64,000 nt of DNA from Deltaproteobacteria bacterium. GTDB lineage: Bacteria; Myxococcota_A; UBA9042; PHBI01. The notes below the pieces were generated by a model. The model was not told where the DNA came from. It worked only from the letters and a program-made list of their open reading frames with translations, and ran no database searches. The stretch is taken from NCBI GenBank assembly GCA_020632715.1, contig JACKFA010000002.1, positions 1,044,501 to 1,108,500 on the forward strand. The letters run 5' to 3'. This document shows, one piece after another, positions 42,420-51,333 of the stretch. Numbering within the stretch: the first letter of the stretch is position 1; every line of letters begins with the position of its first letter. Made by a program: the position numbers and the translations under genes.

Positions 42420-44111
42420 ATGAGGAGACCCACCGTCCTCGGCGCCCTCGCCGGCTCCCTCGTCGCGGGCTGCGCGACCGCTGGCGCACCCAACCCCAAT
42501 GCGCACGGACCCACTGCACCCGGCGCCCGCCTCTACGTCGGCCCCGCCTTCGTCACCGCCGACGACGGCGCGGCGCCGCTGCGGGCCATCGCGGTGGGCG
42601 CGGACGGCCGCATCGAGGCCGTCTACGACGCGATCCCCTCGCCACCCCCCGCCGACGCGCTCGTCGTGCGGCTGCCCGGCGCCGTGGCGGTCCCCGGGCT
42701 CGTCGACGCCCACGTGCACCTCGCGTGGATCGGCCGCGCCCAGGAGACGCTCGACGTGCACGGCGCCGCGTCCCCGGCCGAGGTGCGCGGGAAGGTCGCC
42801 GCGCTCCGGCGCCAGCGCCCGGATCTCGCCGTCGTCACGGGAGGCGGCTGGGATCAGGAGCTGTTCCCCGACCGCGCCTTCCCGACCGCGGCGGACCTCG
42901 AGGACACAGGCGGCGGCGGGCTCGTCGCGCTCCAGCGCGTCGACGGCCACGCGATCTGGGTCAACGCCGCGGGCGTCGCGCTCATCGAGCGCTACCTCGC
43001 GGACCAGGGCGGGGAGCGCCCCGGCGAGCGCGTGCTCCGCGGCGCCGACGGGCGGCCGAGCGGCGTGGTCGTCGACCCCTCGGACGCGCTCCGGAAGGTC
43101 CTCGCGGCGCCCGAGACCGCCGCCGATCGCGAGCGCTGGCTCACCCACGGCCTCGTGGCCGCCGCGCGCGCAGGTCTCGTCGGCGTCCACTTCATGGCGG
43201 CCACCGTCGCGGAGCTCGAGTCGCTCGCGGCCATCGCGCGGCGCGAGGGCGCCCTGCCGGTGCGGGTCGCGGTCTACCTCGGCGACGACGCCGCGACCTG
43301 GGCCTGGCTCGACGCGCACCCCCCGGGCCCCGTGGACGTGGCGCCCGACGTCCGCGTCGTCGGCGTCAAGGTCTTCGCGGACGGCGCCCTCGGGAGCCGC
43401 GGCGCCGCGCTGCTCGCGCCGTACAGCGACGCGCCCGGCGAGCGCGGCCTGATGGCGCCCGAGGAGACGCTCCTCACCGCGGCGCGCCGCGCCCACGCCC
43501 ACGGCCTCCCCATCGCGATCCACGCCATCGGCGATCGCGGGAACCGCGTCGCGCTCGACGTCATCGCCGCGGCGCGCGGCGACGGCCCCGCCCTCCGCGA
43601 CCGGATCGAGCACGCGCAGGTCGTCGCGCCGGAGGACTGGTCGCGCTTCGCCGCGCTCGGCGTGGTCGCGAGCATGCAGCCGACGCACGCCACCGCCGAC
43701 ATGGGCTTCGCCGAGGCGCGCCTCGGGCGCGAGCGCCTCGTCGGCGCCTACGCGTGGCGCACGGTCCTCGACCGCGGGATCCCGCTCGCGTTCGGCTCGG
43801 ACGCGCCCGTCGAGAGCGTCTCACCCGCGCTCGGGATCCACGCGGCCGTGACGCGCGAGGACGGCGCCGGCGAGCCCGCGGGCGGCTGGCTCCCCGACGA
43901 GCGCCTGACCGCGCTCGAGGCCATCCGCGCCTACTCGCGCGGCGCCGCCTACGCCGTCTCCGAGGAGGCGGATCGCGGTCGCTTCGCGCCGGGCTACGTC
44001 TTCGACGCCACCTGCTTCGACGTGGACGCGACGCGCGACCCGCGCGCGTGGCTCGAGGCCGCGGTCACGGCGACGGTCCAAGGCGGCCGCCCGCTCGACG
44101 TCAGCCGCTGA
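42420..44111 (+). CDS. Amidohydrolase-family lipoprotein (YtcJ/amidohydrolase 3)
   Basis: 563 residues. Lipobox AGSLVAGCA anchors an amidohydrolase superfamily TIM barrel: metal ligands in PGLVDAHVHLAWIG (HxH), the later His residues in AIHAIGDRGNRV and DRIEHAQVVA, and Asp in FGSDAPVES. The VKVFADGALGSRGA segment supplies the usual Lys. Such enzymes hydrolyse N-substituted formamides, hydantoins or related amides; substrate unknown. Being lipidated places it in the periplasm, which is unusual. Convergent with the M48 gene (11-base overlap). Confidence 0.88.
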   Translation: MRRPTVLGALAGSLVAGCATAGAPNPNAHGPTAPGARLYVGPAFVTADDGAAPLRAIAVGADGRIEAVYDAIPSPPPADALVVRLPGAVAVPGLVDAHVHLAWIGRAQETLDVHGAASPAEVRGKVAALRRQRPDLAVVTGGGWDQELFPDRAFPTAADLEDTGGGGLVALQRVDGHAIWVNAAGVALIERYLADQGGERPGERVLRGADGRPSGVVVDPSDALRKVLAAPETAADRERWLTHGLVAAARAGLVGVHFMAATVAELESLAAIARREGALPVRVAVYLGDDAATWAWLDAHPPGPVDVAPDVRVVGVKVFADGALGSRGAALLAPYSDAPGERGLMAPEETLLTAARRAHAHGLPIAIHAIGDRGNRVALDVIAAARGDGPALRDRIEHAQVVAPEDWSRFAALGVVASMQPTHATADMGFAEARLGRERLVGAYAWRTVLDRGIPLAFGSDAPVESVSPALGIHAAVTREDGAGEPAGGWLPDERLTALEAIRAYSRGAAYAVSEEADRGRFAPGYVFDATCFDVDATRDPRAWLEAAVTATVQGGRPLDVSR

Positions 44112-45087
44112 TCGCGCGCGGCGCGGCCTTCCCGGCGAGCGCCTGGAAGAACTCGGGCGACTGCGCCCAGCGCAGGGCGTGGTGGACGCGCCACACGTTC
44201 AGCGGGTGGGTGCGCTCGGACGACGACAGGAGCTCCATCGCCCAGAGGAGGAGGTCGCCGTCGCGCATGGCCTCCGCCTCGTGCGCCTGCTCGATGAACG
44301 CGGCCACGTCGAGGTCGTCGGCCCAGCGCGCCGTGCCGCCGGCGAGGGTCATCTGCGTGCGGACGAACTGCTCGAGGGAGCCCGTCGTCAGCAGCTCGCC
44401 GCGGTCGGCCGAGAGCTCGGACATCTGATACCAGCGGTAGAGCGCGATCTGGATGGGCTTCAGCACCATCCCGGCGAGCCCGAACACGTCGAGGAGCCTG
44501 AGCGCGCCTTGCAGCATGAGGATGACGAGGGTGCGGTAGGTGACGTGCCCGAGGCGCACGTGCGTGAGCTCGTGGCCGAGGACGCCGCAGATGGCGCGGT
44601 CGTCCATGTGCTCGATGAGCGCGGTCGTGACGGTCACCGTCGGCTGCCCGGCGCCCATCGCCCAGGCGTTGATGACGGGCGTCTGCGCGATGAAGAGCGG
44701 CGGCGGGTCGACGTTCAGGCGCCCGGCGGCCTCGAGGTAGAGCGCCCAGAGGCGCGGCGCCTGCTTCGGCCCCACGCGGATCGCGTTCGCCATCATCCGG
44801 AAGCGCGCGAGCTTGTCGATGGTGCTCCCGAGGAGCTTCTCGATGATGGTCGCGGCGAGCGGGATCTTCTTCAGGGTGTCGAGCGCCTCGCGGTCGAAGG
44901 GGTGGGCGATCTGGTCGTCCGTCACGTCCGCGAGCGGCTCCCCGTGCACGCGGAGGAGGCCGATGCCGCAGCTCCCGCACTTCACGGCCGGCAGATCCTT
45001 CAGCGCGCGCTCGATCGGCACGCGGTTCTTCGTGTTGCAGAAGCGGCACTCGAGGGTGACCGCGGTCGTGACGTCGTTGTCGGCCAT
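44101..45087 (-). CDS. M48-family metallopeptidase with N-terminal zinc ribbon
   Basis: 328 residues. Residues 1-45 hold a zinc ribbon (CRFCNTKN at 14-21, CGSCG at 37-41). The peptidase domain has HELTH (H172, E173, H176) in ICGVLGHELTHVRLGHVTY and the third ligand in MSELSADRGELL. Two hydrophobic stretches follow the active site (TLVILMLQGALRLLDVFGLA). Related to HtpX and other M48 proteases that degrade damaged membrane proteins. Ribbon-protease fusion of this kind suggests a cytoplasmic N-terminus that senses substrate or cofactor. Confidence 0.88.
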   Translation of the reverse strand: MADNDVTTAVTLECRFCNTKNRVPIERALKDLPAVKCGSCGIGLLRVHGEPLADVTDDQIAHPFDREALDTLKKIPLAATIIEKLLGSTIDKLARFRMMANAIRVGPKQAPRLWALYLEAAGRLNVDPPPLFIAQTPVINAWAMGAGQPTVTVTTALIEHMDDRAICGVLGHELTHVRLGHVTYRTLVILMLQGALRLLDVFGLAGMVLKPIQIALYRWYQMSELSADRGELLTTGSLEQFVRTQMTLAGGTARWADDLDVAAFIEQAHEAEAMRDGDLLLWAMELLSSSERTHPLNVWRVHHALRWAQSPEFFQALAGKAAPRAISG

Positions 45088-45197
45088 GAGGCACCTCGTC
45101 GGCGGGCGTCGCGGAGGGGGCGAGCGGGAGCGGCGAGCATCGCCGAGAGTCGCGTCGGCTGTCGACACCGGCGCGGCCCGAACACGCGACACGCGCG

Positions 45198-45226
45198 TTG
45201 AAGTTCGGGGGCAGCTCCGGTTAAAC
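45198..45226 (+). promoter_or_regulatory. Promoter of the UvrD/PcrA-like helicase gene
   Basis: TTGAAG, a 17-bp spacer, TTAAAC. The start codon is 9 bases after the -10 box, so the leader would be 2-3 nt. Confidence 0.6.
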
Positions 45227-45235
45227 GAGTGGGCC

Positions 45236-47272
45236 GTGAGCACCGCCGCCCGCGTGCGCGACCTCGTCGACGCCCTGAACCCCGAGCAGCGCGCCGCCGT
45301 GAAGCACCGCGGCGGGCCGGTCCTCGTGCTCGCGGGCGCCGGCACCGGGAAGACGCGCGTCATCACCGTGCGCATCGCCGACCTCGTCGTCGAGGGCGTC
45401 GAGCCCGCCCACATCCTCGCGCTCACCTTCACCAACAAGGCCGCCGGCGAGATGGCCGAGCGCGTCGCCGGCTTCCTCGGCCACGACGCCGCGCGCGCCA
45501 TGACGATCGGCACGTTCCACTCGCTCGGGCTCAAGATCCTCGAGGAGGAGGCGCGCCACCTCGGCTTCCGGCGCGGGATCAGCCTGCTCGACGCGGCCGA
45601 CCAGGCGGGCGCCGTGCGGCAGTGCCTGAAGCAGCTCGGCATCGACCCGAAGCGGCACGATCCGCGCGTCTTCATGACGGCCATCTCGAACGCGCGGAAC
45701 GCCGGCGTGGACCCCGCGCGCATGGCGCAGAACCCCGCGAAGAAGATGATCGCGCGCGTCTACCGCGCCTACCTCGAGTGGCTCGAGGCGTACCAGGCGC
45801 TCGACTTCGACGACCTCATCATCGCGCCCGTGCGCCTCATGCACGACCACCCGGAGGTGCTCGAGAAGTGGCGCGCCCGCTTCCGCACCATCCTCGTCGA
45901 CGAGTACCAGGACACGAACACGGCGCAGCTCGGCCTCATGCGGGTCCTCGCGAGCGAGCACCGGAGCCTCTGCGTCGTGGGCGACGACGACCAGAGCATC
46001 TACGGCTGGCGCGGCGCGGACTTCCGCAACATCCTCGAGTTCGAGAAGCACTTCCCGGACGCGACCGCCATCGCGCTCACGCAGAACTACCGCTCGACCG
46101 GGCACATCCTCGCCGCCGCGAACGGCGTCATCGGGAACAACACGGAGCGGCGCGTGAAGTCGCTCTGGACCGACGTCGGCGAGGGCGAGAAGGTGCGCGT
46201 CGTCACCTGCAAGGATCCCGAGGCCGAGGCCGCCTTCGTGGCCGCCGAGATCCGCCGGCGCGCGAGCGAGGAGAGCCGCCCCTGGCACGAGTTCGGGGTG
46301 CTCTTCCGGACGTCGATGCAGACGCGCGCCATCGAGGAGTCGTTCCGCCTCGCGGGGGTGCCCTTCCGCCTCGTCGGCGCGCACGAGTTCTACGAGCGGA
46401 AGGAGGTGAAGGACGCGCTCAGCTACCTCCGCCTCGTGGACAACGCCGACGACGAGGTGAGCCTCCTCCGCATCATCAACTTCCCGGGGCGCGGCGTGGG
46501 CCCGGCCGCCATCGCGGCGCTGCACGACGCCGGCGGCGAGAGCGGCGCGATCAAGGCGGCGCTCGCGAAGGTCGAGGAGAACGAGGCGCTGAACAAGACG
46601 CAGCGGGAGAAGCTCGCGGCGCTCCGCGACGTGCTCGCGGAGGCGCGCCGGAAGTACCGCACCGAGCGCGACGGGGCCGCGGTGCTCGAGTACCTGTGCG
46701 AGGCGACGGGGGCGCGCGAGGCGTGGATCCGCGACCCGACCGAGGGCCCCGGCGGGCACCGGCGCTGGCGGAACATCGAGCAGCTGATCGAGGGGATCCG
46801 CAACTACCAAGAGCGGTCGGGGGGGGATCTGCGTGATTTCCTGCGGATCATCGCGCTCGACTCGAAGAACAAGTCCGAGGAGGACGAGCAGCGCGACGCG
46901 GTCGCCTTCATGACGCTGCACTCCGCGAAGGGGCTCGAGTGGCCGGTCTGCTTCATGATCGGCTGCCAGGAGGGGATCATCCCGCACCAGCGTGTGCTCG
47001 ACGAGGGCAAGGGCGACGTCACCGAGGAGCGGCGCCTCTTCTACGTCGGCGTCACGCGGGCGCGGCGGATCGCCTACCTCACGCTCGCGCGGGTGCAGAA
47101 GCGCTTCAAGGGGACCGAGCCGTCGCGGCCGAGCCGCTTCCTGCGCGAGATCCCGGCGGCGAACCGCGTCGACGAGGAGCGCGCGCCCGGCGGCGGCGCG
47201 GTCGAGAAGAGCGAGCAGCTCGCGCGCTTCGCGGCGCTGAGGGATCGCCTCGCCGCCAAGAACAAGCGGTAG
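45236..47272 (+). CDS. UvrD/PcrA/Rep-type superfamily 1 DNA helicase
   Basis: 678 residues from GTG 45236. All SF1A motifs are present: LNPEQRAAV (Q motif), LAGAGTGKT (Walker A, 34-40), LTFTNKAAGEM (Ia), LVDEYQDTN (II), VVGDDDQSIYGWRGAD (III), LTQNYRST (IV), MTLHSAKGLEWPVCFM (V) and RRLFYVGVTRAR (VI). A 3'-to-5' translocase acting in repair, replication restart or removal of protein roadblocks. It is slightly shorter than E. coli UvrD; the C-terminal RNA-polymerase-binding tail is reduced. First gene of a probable run toward the ClpP-like gene. Confidence 0.95.
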   Translation: MSTAARVRDLVDALNPEQRAAVKHRGGPVLVLAGAGTGKTRVITVRIADLVVEGVEPAHILALTFTNKAAGEMAERVAGFLGHDAARAMTIGTFHSLGLKILEEEARHLGFRRGISLLDAADQAGAVRQCLKQLGIDPKRHDPRVFMTAISNARNAGVDPARMAQNPAKKMIARVYRAYLEWLEAYQALDFDDLIIAPVRLMHDHPEVLEKWRARFRTILVDEYQDTNTAQLGLMRVLASEHRSLCVVGDDDQSIYGWRGADFRNILEFEKHFPDATAIALTQNYRSTGHILAAANGVIGNNTERRVKSLWTDVGEGEKVRVVTCKDPEAEAAFVAAEIRRRASEESRPWHEFGVLFRTSMQTRAIEESFRLAGVPFRLVGAHEFYERKEVKDALSYLRLVDNADDEVSLLRIINFPGRGVGPAAIAALHDAGGESGAIKAALAKVEENEALNKTQREKLAALRDVLAEARRKYRTERDGAAVLEYLCEATGAREAWIRDPTEGPGGHRRWRNIEQLIEGIRNYQERSGGDLRDFLRIIALDSKNKSEEDEQRDAVAFMTLHSAKGLEWPVCFMIGCQEGIIPHQRVLDEGKGDVTEERRLFYVGVTRARRIAYLTLARVQKRFKGTEPSRPSRFLREIPAANRVDEERAPGGGAVEKSEQLARFAALRDRLAAKNKR

Positions 47273-47387
47273 CTCCCGACGGCCGCGCGCGCCGCGCCTC
47301 GGGCGCGCGAGCGGCGGCGCTCGCCAACCCTTGCAATGGGCACCGGCTCGGGTCACCTTGGCGCTCCGAACGAATCGAGGTCGCCGC

Positions 47388-48155
47388 ATGAAGAAGCTCG
47401 TCCGTCTCCTCCTCGCCACAGCGCTCGCGCTCGCGTTCGTCGGTCACGCTGCCGCGATGCAGCTCACCGACCGGAGCATCGAGGTCGAGGGCCGGCTCGA
47501 CGTGAAGACCGCCTCCGACGTCGCCGGGAAGCTCGTGAAGCTCGACGCGAAGGGGCAGCTGCCGATCTACCTGCTCATCACGGCCACCGACGGCAGCGCC
47601 CAGGGCGTGATGATCGTGGCCGACACGATCCGCTCGCTGAAGAGCCCGGTCGTCGCCGTCGTGATGACGCAGATCCACGGCGCCGGCGCCTCGCTCGCGC
47701 CGATGGCCGATCAGGTCGTCATGTTCCCGTCGGCGGGGCTCGTCTTCACGGAGCTCGACTACGAGGGCGTGAAGAAGCCCGAGAAGCCGGACACGACGCC
47801 CGCGGCTGCGTCTCCGCCGGCGCCGGGCGCGACGCCCGCGCCCGCGACGCCGCCGAAGAAGGACGACCCGAAGGACGTGCTGCTGCAAGAGGCGCGCGCC
47901 CGCTTCATGGGGCGCTTCTACGCGCGGCTCGCGAAGCGCGTCGGCATGGACGCGCGCGCGCTGCAGACGACCGTCGAGGGCGGCGGGCTCATGATGAGCG
48001 CGGACGAGGCGGTGTCGAAGAAGGTCGCGGCGTCCATCGTGGACTCGGTGACCTACGTGGCGCTCCCGACCGAGAAGACCGAGATCAAGGTGACGACCAC
48101 GAGCAAGGAGACGCGCTCCTTCTCGGAGGATCCCATCAAGAAGCCGGTGGACTGA
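47388..48155 (+). CDS. Exported ClpP/crotonase-fold protein, probably not a canonical ClpP
   Basis: 255 residues. Signal peptide MKKLVRLLLATALALAFVGH with AAA/M cleavage places it outside the cytoplasm. The core matches the Clp protease fold (YLLITATDGSAQGVMIVADT, VVAVVMTQIHGAGASLAPMA, VMFPSAGLVFTELDY). The Ser of GASLAP aligns with the catalytic Ser of ClpP (ASM), but the His-containing block (IHQP) is replaced by FTELDY and no catalytic triad is obvious. A Pro/Ala-rich loop splits the fold. It may be an inactive scaffold or use another site. Its stop is 20 bases before the SDR start. Confidence 0.75.
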   Translation: MKKLVRLLLATALALAFVGHAAAMQLTDRSIEVEGRLDVKTASDVAGKLVKLDAKGQLPIYLLITATDGSAQGVMIVADTIRSLKSPVVAVVMTQIHGAGASLAPMADQVVMFPSAGLVFTELDYEGVKKPEKPDTTPAAASPPAPGATPAPATPPKKDDPKDVLLQEARARFMGRFYARLAKRVGMDARALQTTVEGGGLMMSADEAVSKKVAASIVDSVTYVALPTEKTEIKVTTTSKETRSFSEDPIKKPVD

Positions 48156-48175
48156 GCGCCGCCGAGGAGGCCGAC

Positions 48176-49180
48176 GTGGCTGGAGCCGGGTTCCGGGTCG
48201 CGCTGACCGGCGCGCGCACGTTCTTCGGCGAGCGCCTCATCGCGGCGCTCGAGGCGGACCCGCGCTGCGAGCACGTCGTGGCGCTCGACATCCGCCCGCC
48301 CGAGAGCGGCGGGCTCAAGACGCGCTTCGTGCGGCTCGACCTCACGAACCCGAACGCCGACGAGCAGGGCGCGCGGATCCTGCGCGACGAGGGCGTCGAC
48401 ACGCTCTGTCACCTCGCGTTCCTCGCGCACCCGTCGCACTCGAGCTCCTGGGCGCACGAGCTCGAGGCCATCGGCACGCTCTACGTGATGAACGCGGCGG
48501 CCGAGGCGCGCGTGCGCAAGGTGGTCCTGCGCTCGACGACGATGGTCTACGGCGCGAATCCGATGAACCCGGCGTTCCTCGAGGAGGGCGCGCGTCTCCG
48601 CGGGGAGCCCCGGAGCCGCTGGGTGCGCGACAAGGTGGGCGCGGAGATGGAGCTCCAGAAGCTCGCGCGCGATTGCCCGAAGATCATCTGCACGTCGCTC
48701 CGCTTCTGCATCACGCTCGGGCCGACGATCCGCTCGTGGTGGACGCGCGTGCTCTCGCGGCAGCTCGTGGCGCGCCTCATGGGCTACGACCCGATGGTGC
48801 AGTTCCTCCACGAGGACGACGCCGTCGGCGCGCTCGTGAAGGCCGTGGCCGAGGATCACCCCGGCGTCTACAACATCGTCGGCGACGGCACCCTCTACTT
48901 CACCGACGCGCTGAAGCTCGGCGGGCGGCTCCCCATCGCCGTCCCGCACCTCCTCGGCTACCCGATCGGCGACGCGCTCTTCAACCTGCAGCTCGCGGAC
49001 GCGCCCGGGACGTTCCTGAACTTCCTGCGCTACAGCTGGGTCGCCGAGGGGGCGCGCATGCGGGACGTGATGGGCTTCACGCCGCGCTACTCGTCGCGGC
49101 AGGCGCTCGAGGCGTTCTACGAGAGCCTCGGCTACCGCGGCGCGCCGCCGCCGATCGCTCCGCCCCCGCCCGGGCTCTGA
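48176..49180 (+). CDS. NAD(P)-dependent epimerase/dehydratase-family SDR
   Basis: 334 residues from GTG 48176 (GAGGAGG upstream). Dinucleotide-binding TGARTFFGERL and the acidic end of strand two (VVALDIRPP) fit an extended SDR. The SSTTMVYG block is present, but the YxxxK catalytic pair reads WVRDK, with Trp in place of Tyr, so classical hydride chemistry is doubtful. Later segments (YNIVGDGTLYFTDAL, FTPRYSSRQALEAFYESLGY) are sugar-epimerase-like. Third gene of the helicase-to-aldolase run. Could bind a nucleotide sugar or lipid substrate with a different mechanism. Confidence 0.78.
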   Translation: MAGAGFRVALTGARTFFGERLIAALEADPRCEHVVALDIRPPESGGLKTRFVRLDLTNPNADEQGARILRDEGVDTLCHLAFLAHPSHSSSWAHELEAIGTLYVMNAAAEARVRKVVLRSTTMVYGANPMNPAFLEEGARLRGEPRSRWVRDKVGAEMELQKLARDCPKIICTSLRFCITLGPTIRSWWTRVLSRQLVARLMGYDPMVQFLHEDDAVGALVKAVAEDHPGVYNIVGDGTLYFTDALKLGGRLPIAVPHLLGYPIGDALFNLQLADAPGTFLNFLRYSWVAEGARMRDVMGFTPRYSSRQALEAFYESLGYRGAPPPIAPPPPGL

Positions 49181-49193
49181 AGGAGGACCCCCG

Positions 49194-50249
49194 ATGACGA
49201 GCACGAGGCCCGACGCGCCGCCGAGCGACGCCGCGGAGGCGCGCGACGATGGCCACCGCGACCCGGCGATGGACCACTACGTCGACGCGATCTCGGTCAG
49301 CGGCGACGTCTTCGAGTCGAAGGGCGAGATCGTCTCGCTCGAGCAGCTCGCGGAGCTCCTCGACCAGCTCGGCTCGGCGCCGGGCGTGCGCGACGTGCTG
49401 CGACTGCTCAGGAGAGTCGGCGTCGATCGCCTGAAGGCCGCTGTCGAGGCGGTCGCGAAGTCCGGTGCAGTGCGGGAGACCGACGAGTTCGGGTTCGAGC
49501 CGGCGTTCCTCGAGCCGCTCGAGAAGGTCGGCAAGTGGTTCCACGACCACTACTTCCGCGTGGAGTCGCGCGGGCTCGAGCACGTGCCGGACGACGGGCG
49601 CGTGCTGCTCGTCGCGAACCACTCGGGGACCCTGCCCTACGACGGCGCGATGGTCGTCGCGGCGATCCGCCATCAGCACCCGGCGCACCGGCTCGTGAGG
49701 CCGCTCGTCGAAGACTTCATGTACCACCTCCCGTACCTCGGGATGCTGATGACGCGCCTCGGGGCGGTGCGCGCGTGCCAGGAGAACGCGCTGCGGCTCC
49801 TCGAGAAGGACGAGGTCACGCTCGTCTTCCCGGAGGGGGTGAAGGGGATCGGCAAGCTCTACCGCAAGCGCTATCGGCTCCAGCGCTTCGGGCGCGGCGG
49901 GGCGATCCGGCTCGCGGCGGCGGCGAAGGCGCCCATCGTGCCGGTGTCGATCGTGGGCGCCGAGGAGGCGATGCCGCTCATCACGAAGGTGGGGTGGCTC
50001 GCGAAGGCGGTGGGGCTGCCGTACATCCCGGTGACGCCGACGTTGCCGCTGCTCGGGCCGCTCGGGCTCATCCCGTACCCGACGAAGTGGTACATCGACT
50101 TCGGCGAGCCCATCGACGTGACGCACCTCGGCGACGACGTCATCGGCGACCGGGTGCAGCTGAACAAGCTCAACGAGGAGCTGCGGGCGACGATCCAGCG
50201 GATGATCGACGAGCGCCTCCGCGAGCGGAAGACGATCTTCGGCGGATGA
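49194..50249 (+). CDS. Lysophospholipid acyltransferase-like protein (PlsC fold)
   Basis: 351 residues. The acyltransferase core shows VANHSGTLPYDGAM (an HX6D version of the HX4D motif), VFPEGVKGIGKLYRKRY (FPEG motif) and VPVSIVGAEEAMP. A helical N-terminal domain of about 110 residues precedes it. Catalyses acyl transfer from acyl-CoA or acyl-ACP to a lipid hydroxyl; exact acceptor unknown. It starts 13 bases after the SDR and overlaps the threonine aldolase start (ATGA). Together with the SDR it suggests envelope-lipid modification. Confidence 0.86.
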   Translation: MTSTRPDAPPSDAAEARDDGHRDPAMDHYVDAISVSGDVFESKGEIVSLEQLAELLDQLGSAPGVRDVLRLLRRVGVDRLKAAVEAVAKSGAVRETDEFGFEPAFLEPLEKVGKWFHDHYFRVESRGLEHVPDDGRVLLVANHSGTLPYDGAMVVAAIRHQHPAHRLVRPLVEDFMYHLPYLGMLMTRLGAVRACQENALRLLEKDEVTLVFPEGVKGIGKLYRKRYRLQRFGRGGAIRLAAAAKAPIVPVSIVGAEEAMPLITKVGWLAKAVGLPYIPVTPTLPLLGPLGLIPYPTKWYIDFGEPIDVTHLGDDVIGDRVQLNKLNEELRATIQRMIDERLRERKTIFGG

Positions 50250-51289
50250 GCGAGGCGAGCGCGATGCGATCGGTCGATCTGCGGTCGGACACGGTGACGC
50301 GCCCTTCGGCGGCGATGCGGCGGGCGATGGCCGAGGCGGACGTCGGCGACGCCTGCTACGGCGAGGATCCGCTCGTGAACCGGCTCGAGGCGACGATCGC
50401 CGAGCGGCTCGGGAAGGAGGCGGCGATCTTCGTGCCGACGGGCACGATGTCGAACCAGCTCGGGCTCGGGGTGCACACGCGCCCGGGGGACGCGGTCGTC
50501 TGCCACGAGCGGGCGCACATCGCGATGTGGGAGGGGGCCGGCGGCGCCGCGAACGCGGGCGTCCAGCTCGTGACGGTCGCGTCGGCGAGCGGGCTCCCGT
50601 CGGTGGAGGCGCTCGCGGCGGCGACGCCGCCGAGCGGGGCGAAGGCGCCGCGGGCGCGGGTGCTCGCGCTCGAGAACACGCACAACGCGGCGGGCGGGAT
50701 CCCGTTCTCGCCGGAGGAGCTCGCGCCGGCGACGGCGTGGGCGAAGGCGCGCGGGATGGCGTGTCACCTCGACGGGGCGCGCCTCTTCAACGCGGCGACC
50801 GCGTGCGAGGTCCGCGCGGACGCGATCGCGGCGCCGTTCGACTCCGTGAGCGTGTGCTTCTCGAAGGGGCTCGGGGCGCCGGTCGGGAGCGCGTTCGTGA
50901 CGTCGCGGGCGCTGCGCGAGGAGGCGGACCGGATGCGGCACCGGCTGGGCGGTGGCTGGCGGCAGGCGGGGATCCTCGCGGCGGCGGCGCTCTACGCGCT
51001 CGAGGAGCACGTGCCGCGGCTCGCGGTGGACCACGCGCGGGCGGCGCGCATCGCGGAGGCGATGGTGCGCTGTGGGGTGGCGCGGCCGACACACGCGGTC
51101 CGGACGAACCTCGTCTGCTTCGCGGTGGACGCGGCGTGGGGGACCGCGCGGGCGCTCCAGGACCGGCTCGCCGAGCGCGGGGTGCTGCTCTACGACACGG
51201 GGCCGCAGACGGGCCGCCTCGTCACGCACCGCGACCTCGACGACGACGATGTCGCCTACGTCGTCGCCGCGTTCGAGGCGCTCGGCTAG
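50246..51289 (+). CDS. ltaE: Low-specificity L-threonine aldolase
   Basis: 347 residues. PLP-dependent fold type I: DLRSDTVTRPSAAMRRAMAE, VGDACYGEDPLVNRLEA, FVPTGTMSNQLG, LALENTHNAAGG, HLDGARLFNAATA and the PLP-lysine site VSVCFSKGLGAPVGSA are all typical. It cleaves threonine and allo-threonine to glycine and acetaldehyde; beta-eliminating relatives are possible. ATG 50246 is used because it overlaps the previous stop; the first conserved residues follow at once. Last gene of its run. Confidence 0.92.
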   Translation: MSEASAMRSVDLRSDTVTRPSAAMRRAMAEADVGDACYGEDPLVNRLEATIAERLGKEAAIFVPTGTMSNQLGLGVHTRPGDAVVCHERAHIAMWEGAGGAANAGVQLVTVASASGLPSVEALAAATPPSGAKAPRARVLALENTHNAAGGIPFSPEELAPATAWAKARGMACHLDGARLFNAATACEVRADAIAAPFDSVSVCFSKGLGAPVGSAFVTSRALREEADRMRHRLGGGWRQAGILAAAALYALEEHVPRLAVDHARAARIAEAMVRCGVARPTHAVRTNLVCFAVDAAWGTARALQDRLAERGVLLYDTGPQTGRLVTHRDLDDDDVAYVVAAFEALG

Positions 51290-51298
51290 CGCCCTCGC

Positions 51299-51327
51299 TT
51301 GGTGCGCGTCCGGCGAGTGTCTATCAT
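51299..51327 (+). promoter_or_regulatory. Promoter of the Uma2 gene, probable leaderless mRNA
   Basis: TTGGTG, a 17-bp spacer, TATCAT. The -35 box begins exactly 35 bases before the ATG at 51334. Confidence 0.55.
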
Positions 51328-51333
51328 GGCGAC

